Under the pieces are notes generated by a model, which did not search any database, was not told where the DNA came from, and was given only the letters and a program-made list of their open reading frames with translations. Made by a program: the position numbers and the translations under genes. Below are positions 37,093-60,093 of a stretch of DNA of 64,000 nucleotides, piece by piece. Where the stretch lies: positions 3,943,634 to 4,007,633 of the forward strand of contig NC_135562.1 in the NCBI RefSeq assembly GCF_964340395.1, read 5' to 3'. The stretch is from Glandiceps talaboti (taxonomy: Eukaryota > Hemichordata > Enteropneusta > Spengelidae). The first letter of the stretch is position 1, and each line of letters starts with the position of its first letter.

Positions 37093-37335
37093 AAGCTGGA
37101 GGGTTCAGACGCAAAGGACTATGGCATTATCTTTTAGTATATCGTATTACCTAATCTGCAGCTACCGATAAAATAAACCTGCCACAATAATGGTAAGGGT
37201 GACTATGAATTGATCATTTGTGGTTAAAAACACTATAACAATATTGTTCATAATAATAGTTGATTAGTATTTATTATCACATTTCCCATGATGCAACATT
37301 CAAAAATGGCGGGTTTGCAAGTTCCCTATTATTAA
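37093..37335 (+). repeat. 240-bp dispersed repeat, copy 1 (partner 51660-51900 minus)
   Basis: Matches the reverse complement of 51660-51900 along its length. Shared segments include CAGACGCAAAGGACT, CTACCGATAAAATAAA, CACATTTCCCA and ATGGCGGGTTTGCAAGTTCC. No coding capacity; class unknown. Confidence 0.82.
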
Positions 37336-38439
37336 AGTCAATTAAATAACGCTATTGCGATAATCAGGTAGCCGTCAGCTGCCTAAGGGTTTATCATTTG
37401 GTCTTGAAGCCTCATTGAGAGTGCAGTTAAAACATAATCTTATTGTACGTAATGTATCTTGAGTGTTGAGAACGAGAAAAAACATCTCGGATTTATAGAC
37501 AAGGAAGACCTTGTGACCCCTCACAACGTAACGCTGTAGTACCTACTCTCACAAACATGAAGTAAACTTTTAGTCCGTCCCAAAGGAGAAACCCTTATGT
37601 GAGAAAATGGAGCTTGACTATGGAGCATTGCAGGTAAATAAATCGCAATCATCACAACGATGTAAGTATTATTTCTAAGATATCCCTAATCATAAAATAC
37701 TCGGTATTGGATGATATAAAGTTTGCCGATAGAAAATTGTTTACTCACAAATTTAGCATTTCATGTATTATACATCATGGTGGAGGAAGGAATCGGAAAG
37801 GTAATTTACAGTATGGAAGGTAAACAATCTTAAATAGCTATAGGTGCAAGTTTCCAACAGAGTGAAGCGTGACAAGTAAAAATCAGCGTTAAATGTGTGC
37901 CTTCAGAAACAAGTACAAGGAGGTCTTGATAGTCCTCACAATTTATGTATTATAGACCGCATATACACTATCCTGATAGCCTGTGTGTATATCAGAATTG
38001 AATATAATTGACATTAATTAGGGTTACAACTAACAAATTGTGCAGTTTAATAGTTAATTCCTTATATAAATTAGACCTTCTCAGGATGTTGTTTTATATA
38101 CCTCTGTTTGTGTACATACAAAATGATCGTGCGCATAGCACTTCTGTTACTGTCAACTATCGTTTTTGCCAAGTGCTAAAATATTCACTGGACCATGAAT
38201 TGCTCACCTCCCAGTGAATTCAGTTTGAAATAAATGTGTGACTCGAATCGTGCCTTTTACACAGTCACGAAGAATAAAATGAATTAGAATCGTGGTCGCA
38301 TAAATCTTTGGAAGGGCTACATATAACCCATAATGGTTGCAGTAGTCTAGGACAATATAAGCCTGAAACTAAGATAAACTGACAACATATACGTAAATCA
38401 ATGATAGAACTGAATTAAGAAGAATTCTACAACAGCAAC
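37336..38439. other. Non-coding stretch, no supported gene
   Basis: Nothing recognisable. Confidence 0.35.
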
Positions 38440-38640
38440 ATGGTGATGGTTGAAATACCACCTACAACTATACTATCGACTTCATTCGAGACAACTTTAG
38501 GTATTGGTGGATTGAGTTTTGTGCCTTTTTCATTGTTGCTTTCCTCACAAGGTAAAATACTGCGGGGTAAAAAATACAGGAGTAGTGTTGTCTTCAACTT
38601 GCATGTAATAGACTGTAGGATAATTTACCTAGGAGGACAT
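38440..38640 (+). pseudogene. GPCR relic related to the 28-31 kb receptors
   Basis: The segment LSTSFETTLGIGGL aligns with LLSASFEIIICIGGL of TM1 in the intact receptors. The DNA match (TCGACTTCATTCGAGACAA against TCGGCTTCATTCGAGATAA, then TATTGGTGGATTGA against CATAGGTGGATTGA) is stronger than the protein match. It continues loosely to the TM2 region (VFNLHVID against LVNLSITD). The Gly-Asn of TM1 is lost and nothing downstream of TM2 is recognisable. Confidence 0.7.
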
Positions 38641-39279
38641 AATGATATCAAAATCAACATCTCTATAATTGATGTGATTCAATGTGTGATTACTGCAATA
38701 ATTACTAATAATATATGGCATTTAAACTCCATTGTCGTTAATAATAATTTTATAGTGGATACCGAGTAATTTCAGTATGTTGTGACGTCGATCAAAGTAA
38801 TCTCCTATATTCATGAATACCATTGTTTGCACCTTCAGGCAAGATTGTTAAGATTTGTTTTTGATCCTCCCGACAAACTAGCACTAGTATACCTAGTCTT
38901 GAAAAGCTTTTCAATAATGAAGCTTATTGTCACCAATCGCGGGAAACACATTCGAGGTAAAATCATGTCGCATCAAAGGTAATATTTTGAACATGGCTTA
39001 AAGTAGTTTCCAGTCGAATATAAGGAAAGTAAAGTCTTTGTCATAATCACGTTCAGTATTATATTACTCATATTTTCATATTCTTCGTCGCCTTATTATG
39101 ATACAACATTGATCGCGCTGAATATTATGTGCAAAACAAGTCTTGGAGAGACTTTGGAGAGACATTAACGTCTGTGCATGACATTACAAAAGTCAACCGA
39201 GAAACTACGTTCAAAAAGAAAAACAAATCCTTGATTCTGAATGTTTTCCGATGTCATATCCTATAAAGACTCCACTATT
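38641..39279. other. Non-coding stretch after the GPCR relic
   Basis: May contain more decayed receptor sequence, but nothing can be aligned by eye. Confidence 0.3.
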
Positions 39280-40110
39280 GTACTCACAGCGAGTCTCTCT
39301 CTATTGTCCTCTAGATTTCAATGAGTCTACCCTCTATTATTCTCTCAATGAGTTCCCCTCTATTATTTCTCAACGAGTCTCCACACTCTATCATTTCAAT
39401 GAGTCTCCCCTCTATTATTCTCTCAATGAGTTCCCCTCTATTATTCTCTCAATGAGTTCCCCTCTATTATTTCTCAACGAGTCTCCACACTCTATCATTT
39501 CAATGAGTCTCCCCTCTATTATTCTCTTAATGAGTTCCCCTCTATTATTCTCTTAATGAGTTCCCCTCTATTATTCTCGTAATGAGTTCCCCTCTATTAT
39601 TCTCGTAATGAGTTACCCTCTATTATTCTCTTAATGAGTTCCCCTCTATTATTCTCGTAATGAGTTACCCTCTATTATTCTCGTAATGAGTTACCCTCTA
39701 TTATTCTCTTAATGAGTTACCCTCTATTATTCTCGTAATAAGTTACCCTCTATTATTCTCTTAATGAGTTACCCTCTATTATTCTCTTAATGAGTTACCC
39801 TCTATTATTCTCTTAATGAGTTACCCTCTATGATTCTCTCAATGAGTTCCCCTCTATTATTCTCGTAATGAGTTACCCTCTATTATCATCTTAATGAGTT
39901 ACCCTCTATTATTCTCTCAATTAGTTACCCTCTTGTCCTCTCAATGTGTCTCCATTCCATTATCTCTTAATTGAGCTCGTCCTATATTTTCCCCTAAATA
40001 TGTTTCCTATCTATTGTCCCTACAATATATCTCCCCTATAATGCCCCTCCAATGAGTCTCTCTTTTACTGTCTCCTAATGAGTTTCTCCCAATGTCTCAC
40101 CTCTATATTT
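39280..40110. repeat. 26-bp minisatellite (CCCTCTATTATTCTCNTAATGAGTT)
   Basis: Some 25-30 units over about 800 bp. Units are most uniform in the middle (39530-39900), where variants alternate GT/CT before AATGAG and CC/AC after GTT. The edges are diverged, as expected when mutation accumulates at array ends. A 101-aa frame through its left part is not coding evidence, because the unit length is not a multiple of three. Confidence 0.95.
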
Positions 40111-43100
40111 CTCCCACAACACAGCTCACTGGAGAATAATTTATTGAGTGAAACCACTACAAAACAAAGTCACCTTATTATGTATGTATGTTTCGTTTGC
40201 TAACGAGTTAACATTATGGTAGAACACTTGGGAATGATCAAAAGGTATAGTAAGAACACACTGTGTATAACATATATAGCAAGGGTCGAGTATTGACGTG
40301 GACTTCCAGATAGTCATGAAATATTACTAATATTTCAAAGTAATACGATGTAGTGTTATGTGATACCCGGAGCTGTTATATCGCAACATATTGTTTTATG
40401 AAACATTTATGATATTGAAATAATGACATTCCAGATGTTATGTTAAATGTATCAATAGTTAAGAATTTGTACACAATGTTATATGATACCACACTTACTG
40501 TATTAAATTTAAATATGCAATAGCTAGATTTTATCTATGGGTGAACTCCTTGGTACAATTCTTTGAAGACATTTCCAAAATATCTCGTTTCAGTGACTCT
40601 TATCTTTGACAGTGTTTGAGATTTGAATAGTAAGAGATCGATAAAGACACTCAACCTGAAAACTAATATGTAGCTTATAAAAGTAGTCGTGTGGATGAGA
40701 AATGGGTATATTATTTATTAGTTTATTTGTTGTTAAAACGACTGTGCTATTTTTAAAACAACAACGTGCACAGAGTATTTGTACGTCCAAACAACTGAAA
40801 GGAATTAAACTTTTACAGTGCTTTTAATCAAAGTATAAACAACAAAATAATTGCCAATTAACATATTGATGCATTACAAAAATGGGTCTATATCTCTGTG
40901 CAGAATTGTGAATGGCATTACTAATAACTTCAATCGTAACAAATTTTAAATTTTGTTTAGTACATCACTCTATACAATCTAGCCGCGATGATATGTAACG
41001 ATAGACGGGCGGGGTTCATTTGCAACAATGAATATTCAGCGGCATTATCAAAGTAAACTGTTATTCAAATTTGCCGCCGAGTATACTAGGCAATGTTGTG
41101 ATTACTATACTATAGCCAAATTTGCATTGATGCATCATGGTACAGCTGCGCGTATTGTTGCTTAGATGAATTACCGTTTACTTAAGGAAAATATCATACG
41201 AATTCTGCTGCTACTAATGTATCAATCTTTAATCTAGTAGAAATAACACTCACTGGTAGGAAAATATAGACAGGACGTTGTTATATTTAGCCCGTAGTCT
41301 AAGACAAGGAAACAACAATCTAAGAAACACTACATACGTCCCTGTGCCTCAGGGCAAGTTCGGTAATGTGTCAATGTGTTTTGCAGTACTTCATCATTCA
41401 TACTTCGACCGTCCACGACATCAACCATAATGAATTCGAATGATCGCATATATTTTGTAACTTCCGAAATGAGATTTGATTGGCACGGTACGGATCGTGC
41501 TCGCTAGGCTGGAAAGGAACAAAAAAAGACTACGACTGCGACTGCCCAGGTGAATTAAAACAAGCGTACTATTTACGTCGACGAAATATAAGTTTTGATT
41601 TACTTTTCTAGAGAATATGAAAGACACGAGCCTTATATTAAGTTGCCAGTGAATGTCAGGCATTGCAAAATACATCCGTTCTGCTAGCATATCAATGCTT
41701 GAAACGAATATGATGACTTAATATCATATAACGGTTTCCGGAATTCTTAAATTACACGTACTACCATGTATTATCATGATACGATTATGAATATTTGATC
41801 ACGAGTGTGAACTATGTACACAGGATATTCACAAAGCTAAATTATTCAACAATCACTGTATCTGTATTTCTTAACCGTGACACGGGCTTTCCATTCCACC
41901 GGCATTGCCTGTGACAAAGAGGCAGATATATAATAGTTAATCAGTATTGTGTTTCTCAAAACTCTCTATCGAAAATGGCCTTGAAACTATTAGATGAGAA
42001 AGTTTGTCATTGAACGCAATATTGGAGATAAGAAGCAACTGTTACAGAAAACACTGACGTAAAAATACAATTTTATCTGTGATATGCGTGTACGAGGGAA
42101 CGCGAGCGCTCGAGGAAATAGGGGATTGGTCAGATTGTACAAATTGGTTCCATAGGAGAGCCACATTCTAGAAAGTAAAGAAGAATGGAAAGGATGTGAA
42201 GGAGCGACTATGAAGATGTGGCAACTATAACATAAGCAAGTTATGTTAGATCTCATTCTCCGTCAGATTAATTAACTGAAGGCGACGTTGCCACTAGTTA
42301 CATGGTTGGTACTGCATCCAGGAGAGGAGTGGGTCTCACAGGAATAAAGAGGAGTGCAGTAACATACGAAGGGCAATGCCCTGGCGACAATCTTGAATTT
42401 GGCCATGACAAGCCCACTAGGGTTAACGTTGGTAAAAGAAATGCTTACTTTAACTTCCGGGCGAGGAGGAGGATTTATCAGGAGTGGTCATGAATTTCCT
42501 CTCACATGTGTGTGTGGTAGACAAAAATGTAAACAGCGCCCGCAACATAACATAATATGCCGATGAGTTATAATTCCTATATCAAGGTAAGCTAGCACAA
42601 TTCATACGGTAAGACAGAAGTTAACATTGGTACATCATTTTAACTGACATGTGGCCTGACTTGTTACTCTTCAAATGTGGATGTTTGACTTTGTGAGTTA
42701 ACTCGCGATCGATGTCGAATTCAATAATCTTTTATCCATAGTGGTGATGACGCAGTTACATATATATAGGGAAAGAGCAGAATTTAAAGCAGGGTGTCTG
42801 AGGGAAAAATATGTCATTTTTTGTGTATCCATCTTTAGCGCTCTCAAAAAAATCACTGTTTATTGTAAGGTACAATACATTGCAACCGACTTCAGTATCT
42901 ATAGCTAATAAGATATTACTATACAAATAGATGTGGGCTATGCAAGGAGAAATCTCACATGCAAGCGTGGACTCAGAATAGCCTCGCTCATTTCAATACT
43001 TTACTGTGTGTAGCACTCTAATGTAGATTCACATTATGCTGGGTTATGACAGTTGGTTGGTGACTCACTTTTGTACGTTTTACACCCAATCTGTGACATT

Positions 43101-43734
43101 GCCCATTTCATGAAGTGGACAAGTTAAACTGGACCGTTCATGAAATAGGCAATCTCGCTGCCCAGGCAATGGGTAAAAGTAAATTGCTCAGTGCATGAAA
43201 TGGCTATTTTCTATAAAACATAATAAACGTGTTTAATATTAAAACATAGCATCGAAATGTGGTGCCAGTGATATTGAGTCAAAGCAGTATGTAATTATAA
43301 CACATTGAGATAGACGTTAGACAAGTCGCTATCCGATGATATTATTGCAAACAAATATCACCACTAAATGTTCAAGAAAGTAAGATTTCTCTACAAAAGC
43401 ATTTAGATTTTGATACGAAAAAATATTCTTGAGTCAGCATTGATTCAGTGTCACTTTTGATACATCCTCTTAATAGTATGTTACTAAAAAATCTAAGTCC
43501 AGGTTTGAATGACAAACCTTCTAAGATTTCTTTGAGATGCAAGACGCTCCCCCCCTCCATGCCGCATATTGGGGTGGACTAATTTCACAAGTAGGAATAC
43601 GTGCATCTTAAACACAGAGATAACTTGATAAACCACATGCTTAATATCTAAATGGCAATGCTTACAATCAACACTGGTATTGCAATATGGAACTCTTTAC
43701 CACGGTCCATAAGGCCAAATAACAAAAAAATTGT
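40111..43734. other. Long non-coding stretch
   Basis: No convincing exon. A short frame at 42302-42493 has no family resemblance. A 19-bp imperfect inverted repeat (about 43096-43114 and 43136-43154, around TTCATGAA) is the only structure noted. Confidence 0.35.
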
Positions 43735-44045
43735 TTGGTTTCGGTTACCCGGCACCACCTAGTTTTTCACGCCGACCCTAAACTTTATTTGACGTATTCG
43801 CGAATAATAATAATAAAATCGCGAAGTCTTGCAAGACATAGTGGGTGCAGAAACTGACATCAACTTAAAAAGACAATAGAAAACTATTTTTCCAATCTGT
43901 AATGGCTGTACACCTGATAGGACGAAATAAACAACACGGGGACAATTTTGAAAAAAATGGAAAACCTGAACTAGACACTCACAAAGAACAAAAATAATAA
44001 TAAAATAAAATAAAAATCTAACTACACCACCTATTATAAATTGAG
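43735..44045 (-). repeat. 310-bp dispersed repeat, copy 2
   Basis: Reverse-complement copy of 24900-25215. Both ends of the match fall at AACTAGGTGG and a T-rich tract, which probably mark the element boundaries. Confidence 0.8.
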
Positions 44046-44089
44046 AATGTAATCGGAACCACACAGTTTTTTTACGCCTAAGGCAGTCT

Positions 44090-44500
44090 CAGTCTAATTT
44101 TTTTTATATTATTCGTTGTAAGAATTAAGCAATTTTTTATATTATTAGTTGTATTGTCAGATTTTAACAGTCTCTTCCATTATTTATGGTGCCTTTCTAG
44201 TGTAATCTAATCAACTCTTTGTCCATTTACCAAATTAAAAAATATCGTATTCTAAAATCAATTCCAAATGCTTATTTTAATTATTATCATTCTATGTTTT
44301 ATTTCTATTCCGTGTTCCGATTCAGACAGGAATATTGTTTGAACATTATGTTTACATAATTTCTGCATGACGTGTGAATTTCAATATCCAGGTTGTCACT
44401 TATCCTTACAATTGTTCGGTTCTACAACAATGCATATTGTATTGTGCCTCGGGTGTACTTATACAACGAATGAATATTTTCATTAATGTTCATGTGCGAC
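44090..44500 (+). repeat. Direct repeat block, copy 1
   Basis: Collinear with 45065-45402 plus 45805-45830. Shared blocks are TAGTTGTATTGTCAGATTTTA, ATTCTAAAATCAATT, GATTCAGACAGGAATAT, GTGTGAATTTCAATATC and GAATATTTTCATTAA. It lacks the LINE insertion that splits copy 2. Confidence 0.85.
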
Positions 44501-45064
44501 TCATGAAATATGTAAATGTTTGCAATCTCCGACAGATTTGATTTTCTAAACTGGTAGGGATTAACCACTTATGGTATTAGAAATGCTTCGCTGGGTGTGT
44601 TTCTAATACCACATATGGTATACCACAACCTGTTTGGAAAATAAAGCAAAATTGAAACTGCTGTGACTTTTAGGTAAGGATAACGTTAGTGCCAACAAAG
44701 GCAATTTTGACATTGAAGTATCGTTAGAAAAGGAGAAGTTATGTGGAAAAAATACTCAAGTATTAGTTAATATAGGTACAACGTGTTTTTCATCTCCTAG
44801 CTCGAATTTGTTATTGTAGCTGACTTGAACATAGAAATAACAAACCAAAATTAACCTACAATACATGAAGAACGAAGTGTAAATATACAAAAGCAGTTAC
44901 CGTACATACAAGAAACAGTATCCCACTGTTATGGCATACATTATGTAAAGTATACCGCTGATGGAAATGTTTATAAAGGCCATAAGGCAGTTTCAATCTA
45001 AACATTGCTTTCAAGAAATAAGTTATGACATTTATATCAAATGTTGTGACCTCTAGAATCTATT

Positions 45065-45402
45065 TTCTATGTTATATTAGTTGTATTGTCAGATTTTAGT
45101 AATTCTTTAAATTATTTATTATTCTTTTATAATGTAATATTACCAACTCTTTGTCTATTTTCAATCTTCCAAATTAATAAATATAATATTCTAAAATCAA
45201 TTACAAATGTTTATGTTTAATTATCATTTTATGTCTCATTTCTATTACGTGCACGTTTGATTCAGACAGGAATATCACTTGTACGTGATGTGCATATAGA
45301 CACTTACTGCATGAGGTGTGAATTTCAATATCTAGTGTAATAGTCACCTGGCATTACAATTATTCAGTTCGACTATGGTTTGGATGTACTCATAAAAAAG
45401 TG
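45065..45402 (+). repeat. Direct repeat block, copy 2 (interrupted by LINE tail)
   Basis: Second copy, about 970 bp downstream of copy 1. Its continuation (GAATATTTTCATTAA) resumes at 45805 after the LINE insertion. Confidence 0.85.
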
Positions 45403-45792
45403 TGTGACGTCTCATTTACATACATCGAGGAGGGAAGACATCATGATATTGACCGACACCTCAGAGTCTGTAAGATATGTAACTCGAGTGAAGTAGAGGA
45501 TGAATTTCATTTTCTCTTAGTGTGTTCACAATGTGACGTTCTTAGGAAGGAATACCTTCCACTTGAATACCAGTCAGAACCAACCATTATTAAATTTCAA
45601 CGAATTATGAGGACTAGGGACACAGATGTTCTGTACAAACTTTGTAAATTTATTCAATTGGCGTTTAAGAAGAGAGATTTTATTTTGATTTGCAACCGTG
45701 TGATGTAATATAATTTTTTTGTACTGAAACGATAATTTGTATATGGGCCGGAGGCCTTTGAATACAATAAACTATATTATTATTATATTATT
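45403..45792 (+). mobile_element. 5'-truncated LINE (RT ORF C-terminus and 3' tail) with target-site duplication
   Basis: The frame to 45708 ends in a CKIC...EDEFHFLLVCSQC motif followed by an R/K-rich helix region, the Cys/His C-terminal end of CR1/L2-like LINE polyproteins. After the stop come ATGGGCCGGAGGCCTTTGAA, AATAAA and a TATTATTA-rich tail, a usual LINE 3' end. Flanking ATAAAAAAGTG (45392-45402) and ATAAAAAAAGTG (45793-45804) form a target-site duplication. Only about 390 bp were inserted, so it was dead on arrival by 5' truncation. The clean copy at 44090 shows the pre-insertion sequence. Confidence 0.88.
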
Positions 45793-45804
45793 ATAAAAAA
45801 AGTG

Positions 45805-47555
45805 AATATTTTCATTAACATTCATCAGGGTTCACGTCAATAAAGAAAATCTTAGCTTTTAGGTATTATTAGCAAATGACAAAATTTACGTGGAAGTTAG
45901 TCTGGATGACAAATGTGGTTCTAACCAAAGTCTGGTCAAAGTCCCTCGATCAGCACATGTAGAAAGTGACCCACAGCTGCTACAGTGCCGTAAACAATGT
46001 AAAAGTAGCATCCTGAGCTGACAAATATACCTTATTTGGACATTACATAACTGTCCCAATAATTGACAGAGACATGATGTTAATGACTGTGTGGGTAACT
46101 GTCTTGTGATGTCTTTGAGAGATTTGTATGTGTAAATCTACTGTACACTTAAATATGAAAAGCAATTTTGTCATTTACAGTATTGGTTTTGACACTGTGT
46201 TACGATCCAAAATATCGTATTTCGGAATTATGGGAATAAATTCTACTTTTCGGCATTGTAGGCCATAGGTCAGAAATGGACTGGCGATGACGAAGCTGGG
46301 CAAGCATGATGTAAGTAAAATTCACATGATTGGTTAAAGAAAAGTACATAATATTATTTATGATGGCATGATCTTATGGTGTGATTTGCTATTTATAGTC
46401 GTTGTGTAAATTCCATTGTTTTGGAAGACTGTATACTTAAAGATGAGAATTAAAACACTCGGGTAGGTGATTCTGGCAAGCCGAAATCTCTTCTCAGTCG
46501 TGCCTAATTCCCGACTTGGACCTGAACGATCTCGTGCGAGAGTGTGATGAGTGCTAGAGTTAAACGTTAGAACTATCCATACTTATACGTTCAACTCTAT
46601 GACTCGCAACAACTGTACTCACAGCTTCAGAAGCTCGTAAGTTTATAAAGAGCGCCATCGACGGTCAATTGTGGATTATATGGACAAACCATTTGAATTC
46701 AACTGACCACAACTATATATGCTACTCGCATAGATCGATCTAGCCCTAAAATGAATCAGTTCTAGCCATTACCCAAACAATTGTGTGTGCCACATTGCGT
46801 TTGAATTGAGTCAGCCGTTTTTGAGAAATGGTGATACAGTACTAGTCACGCAGAGTCGACGAATATCGAAACATTTCACTTAGGGAAGACAATATAACAC
46901 GATTCAAATTTTAATTCACATTTGTCATTTTCTGTTTTTAATACAGCTTTCCTGACATACTATGTTAATAAACAATTGAATGCCTTGAACACTTTAAAAC
47001 AAGAGTGAAATACATTACAAGGCTTTTGTTTGCCCTAAAATATATAAAACAACACATTTACGTTGTCTTGTAACCGTATTTTTACTACATCTGGTGTAAA
47101 TGTGTTTAAGAGGGAAAAGAAACCCAAGATTACTTTGCCCTTTGGTTGCTAGGGACGACGTCATGTAAACTGTTTGAAAGGTTACTAGGTTATTAAGAAT
47201 GTCCAATAAAGATTGCTTAACAATGGTAACATTGTAAGATTTGGTTCCGCTATGTACAGTGTACGGTACTTGTTGTACCGTAAACACATTTTTGACACTG
47301 TATATCAATATTGTCATGACAACAATTGAATTGCGAAAATCTCTTTGACATAAGTGGAGAATTTCCTCCTAACATCAAATCGAGTAGTGGACAACCCCCA
47401 AGGTGGTGTGGTTACAGAATAGTGGGTATAATTGTCACAAGTTAGACTAACTACACGTGTTTAAGAAAACCGTGGACTGACAAACACGAAGGATTTGCGG
47501 TGAGAGTTCTAAACATTTGGTGTCTGAAGGACTTATACAAAACATCTGGTGTGTA
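45805..47555. other. Non-coding stretch upstream of the ten-exon gene
   Basis: No supported exon on either strand. The promoter of the 47556 gene should lie at its right end. Confidence 0.35.
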
Positions 47556-55326
<7,771 letters not shown>

Positions 55327-55558
55327 TGATGTAGATCATATTTTTGGATTACAATTATAATAATGGAATTTACCAATAGAGGGATATACTGTGAATGTTA
55401 GCTCGCATTCCGATATAATACGTACGGGAACAACAGTTCAGGTTTATTTGTTGTATTTACTCCAGGCATAATTGAGGTATTACTATGTTTACCTGCACAA
55501 ACCGAACAACGATACGTGTATATGACCGAGTTGTACTTTTTACATTATTTTATCACAG

Positions 55559-57337
<1,779 letters not shown>

Positions 57338-57397
57338 ATTGCAATATATTGTATGATTTCGTTATCGTATCCTCACCGGATGTTATGTTGGTTTAGT

Positions 57398-59216
57398 TTG
57401 ACATTTGATTTCAGTATGTATGTAGATTTCAGTTGTTCAACGTATCAAATGGAGTCTCAATATACTTTTACATTTTTTGAGTTATGCAGTAAATCATTAT
57501 TTTTAATAATCGGTCTTAATACACTTTTACATGTATTTTGTTATGCAGTAAATAATGATTTTTAATACAAATATGTCTGTTATTTAGTAAAAGTGACATT
57601 AGCACCAAACACAGTGCCTGTGTAAAGTTACTTTCTTCAATATTACTTGTAAACATGATTTAAAAGAAAATGGCAATATGTAAATACTACAATGTGTCTG
57701 TGAAGGTAGGAATTGGCTTGATTTTGATAATATATGTCACCTATCTGTCAGGTTTGAAAGAAATCGGATATTCTATGTCTGTGAAATGACGTATTACGGA
57801 CAGATGGATGGAAGCAGGGACAAATGGAGCCCGTTGTAATGGCAACCCTTCGAGGGGGCTAAAAAATCAAGTTCATTCGAACTGTCACAACGGAAGCTGT
57901 TTTATAGTCACAGTTGATCGGCTTCAGAATAATCTACTCTTAGTATTTAAACAGTACTCTATTTACGGTTGTATAACAATTTGATCGCTACAGCATTCTT
58001 AATTCACTACAACGTACCGTGCCGAACCGGGAAAAGCAAATGAACCAATAAGAAATAACGAATTCATACAGATCAATCATGCAAAAATTACGATAGAGAC
58101 AATGAATTGTAACCTCACATCACACCACGGAATAAATTTATTATCAAACACGAGTTACCTGTCTATCCTTAGTCACATAAATTAATACATTAATGTAGCA
58201 TGTAATCGAAATATGTCTACAGGATTATGTGTATATTCTTGATTATTTCTGTCATAAAATGGTGTATTTGTTGATTTGCAAAATACAAATGTCGTCTGAA
58301 CAGGAAAACAGAAGCTTGAATGATGATTTGTATATGCATATACATGTATTTGTAAGCAGCCAAGTAGGAATTTCCTCTCTCAGCTACCTAGTATTCGTTA
58401 TTGACGCAATTGCCTTGTATACGAATAGCAAAGGCAAATGGCGGTGTACATTGAAAATTATTATTTCTTTAATCCAGGCCATCAAGATGTCCCATAAAAA
58501 TGTAAAAAGCATACAAACACAAAGAAAGAGACAGATAAAATAATATGAAACTAGTAACTATCTTGTAGTATACATAACAATCCTATACTTTCTCCAAAGG
58601 TTTGAACGAAAATTTGCATGAGTCAATGCAGATTCGAATTAAAGTATTGTGACTATCAACAATACGTCTGTTAATTGTATACAGCAACTTATAATATTAG
58701 CAAGTCGCACATCAATATTGATTATTTGGAGGGCATATTGCCAAACTTAAAAAAACAATTGTCAAATATAAGCCTTGCAACTGAAGCTACGTCCACACCA
58801 ACAAAGAAATGATAGCGTGCAATATATAACAACAGGATGGATAGGCATGTGAATGGTCATACAAAAATTGCATATGTATGTCTAGCAACTGCGTCCATAG
58901 CAACAGCCAATTGTCAGTGCTGTTTCCGAAGAAAACAATAACGAGTTCGCTATTAAACCATGAACACAAATGTGCATAACTGTCAAGAACAACACTATAT
59001 AGCAACAAAAATTACATCGTCACTCATTCAGTTTGCAAATTTCTACATTTTCCCTACAAAATGCTAATTTCTCGAATGTTCAATATAAAGTTTACATCTT
59101 TTGAAACAAACAAAATAAGCTATTATAAAGTAACGCAAAAAAAAAATCAACATTCTCTATGTGCACATGTCTGTCTGTCTTTACATAGGTACGTACCGAT
59201 TATATTACCTATTTAG
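57398..59216. other. Non-coding stretch, no supported gene
   Basis: A frame at 58229-58543 has no family resemblance and no clear splice partners. Nothing else is supported. Confidence 0.35.
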
Positions 59217-59285
59217 TATGTATGTATGTATGTATGTATGTATGTATGTATGTATGTATGTATGTATGTATGTGTGTATGTATGT
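59217..59285. repeat. (ATGT)n microsatellite
   Basis: About 17 units with a GTGT variant near the end. Confidence 0.97.
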
Positions 59286-59837
59286 GTTTTTCAATGAATG
59301 GAACATTTGGGTATTACATGACTTAAGCGTGCACAGAAAATTAAAATACAAGAAATAATGTGTTGCACAAATCTTCCGATTCTATTCAATGCATAAAGGT
59401 AGTTATGATTTCTCCTCTTGGTGTCTGAGTTGCAACATCTCTGCGATTCTGTGCGTAAAAGGGGTAAACCCATGTATTATTTCACCTTAAACGTCACTCA
59501 GTTTTTAGTAAGACTAGATCACTTTTATTTACATGGAAACACTTAAAAATAATGATTGATACACACGTCCCCTTCTTTTTTTTCATTTGGAAACAAACAA
59601 ATTCGATTAAATCACTAGTCCTTCTTCAGTATCTAAACTATATCTAACAACATTATCCAAATTTAATTTTAAAAAATAGCTGAAGTTGTTAAACGAACTG
59701 TCAGCGTGCCGATGTGTCATCTCATGCCAGTCCACAAATGCGATCTTATCACAAAGGGTAAACAGTCAGATGTACATTCATAAGTACTGCCACTCCTAAA
59801 TTTACATCTTGGCGCTCCCATTTCAGCCCTCGTACTT

Positions 59838-60065
<228 letters not shown>

Positions 60066-60093
60066 TGACTGCTACAACATCAATACCAATGCT

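Noticed and set aside
42302-42493. 63-codon plus-strand frame starting MVGTASRRGVGLTG
   Set aside because: No homology recognised and no splice context.
58229-58543. 104-codon plus-strand frame with hydrophobic segments
   Set aside because: No GPCR or other motif; nothing downstream continues it.
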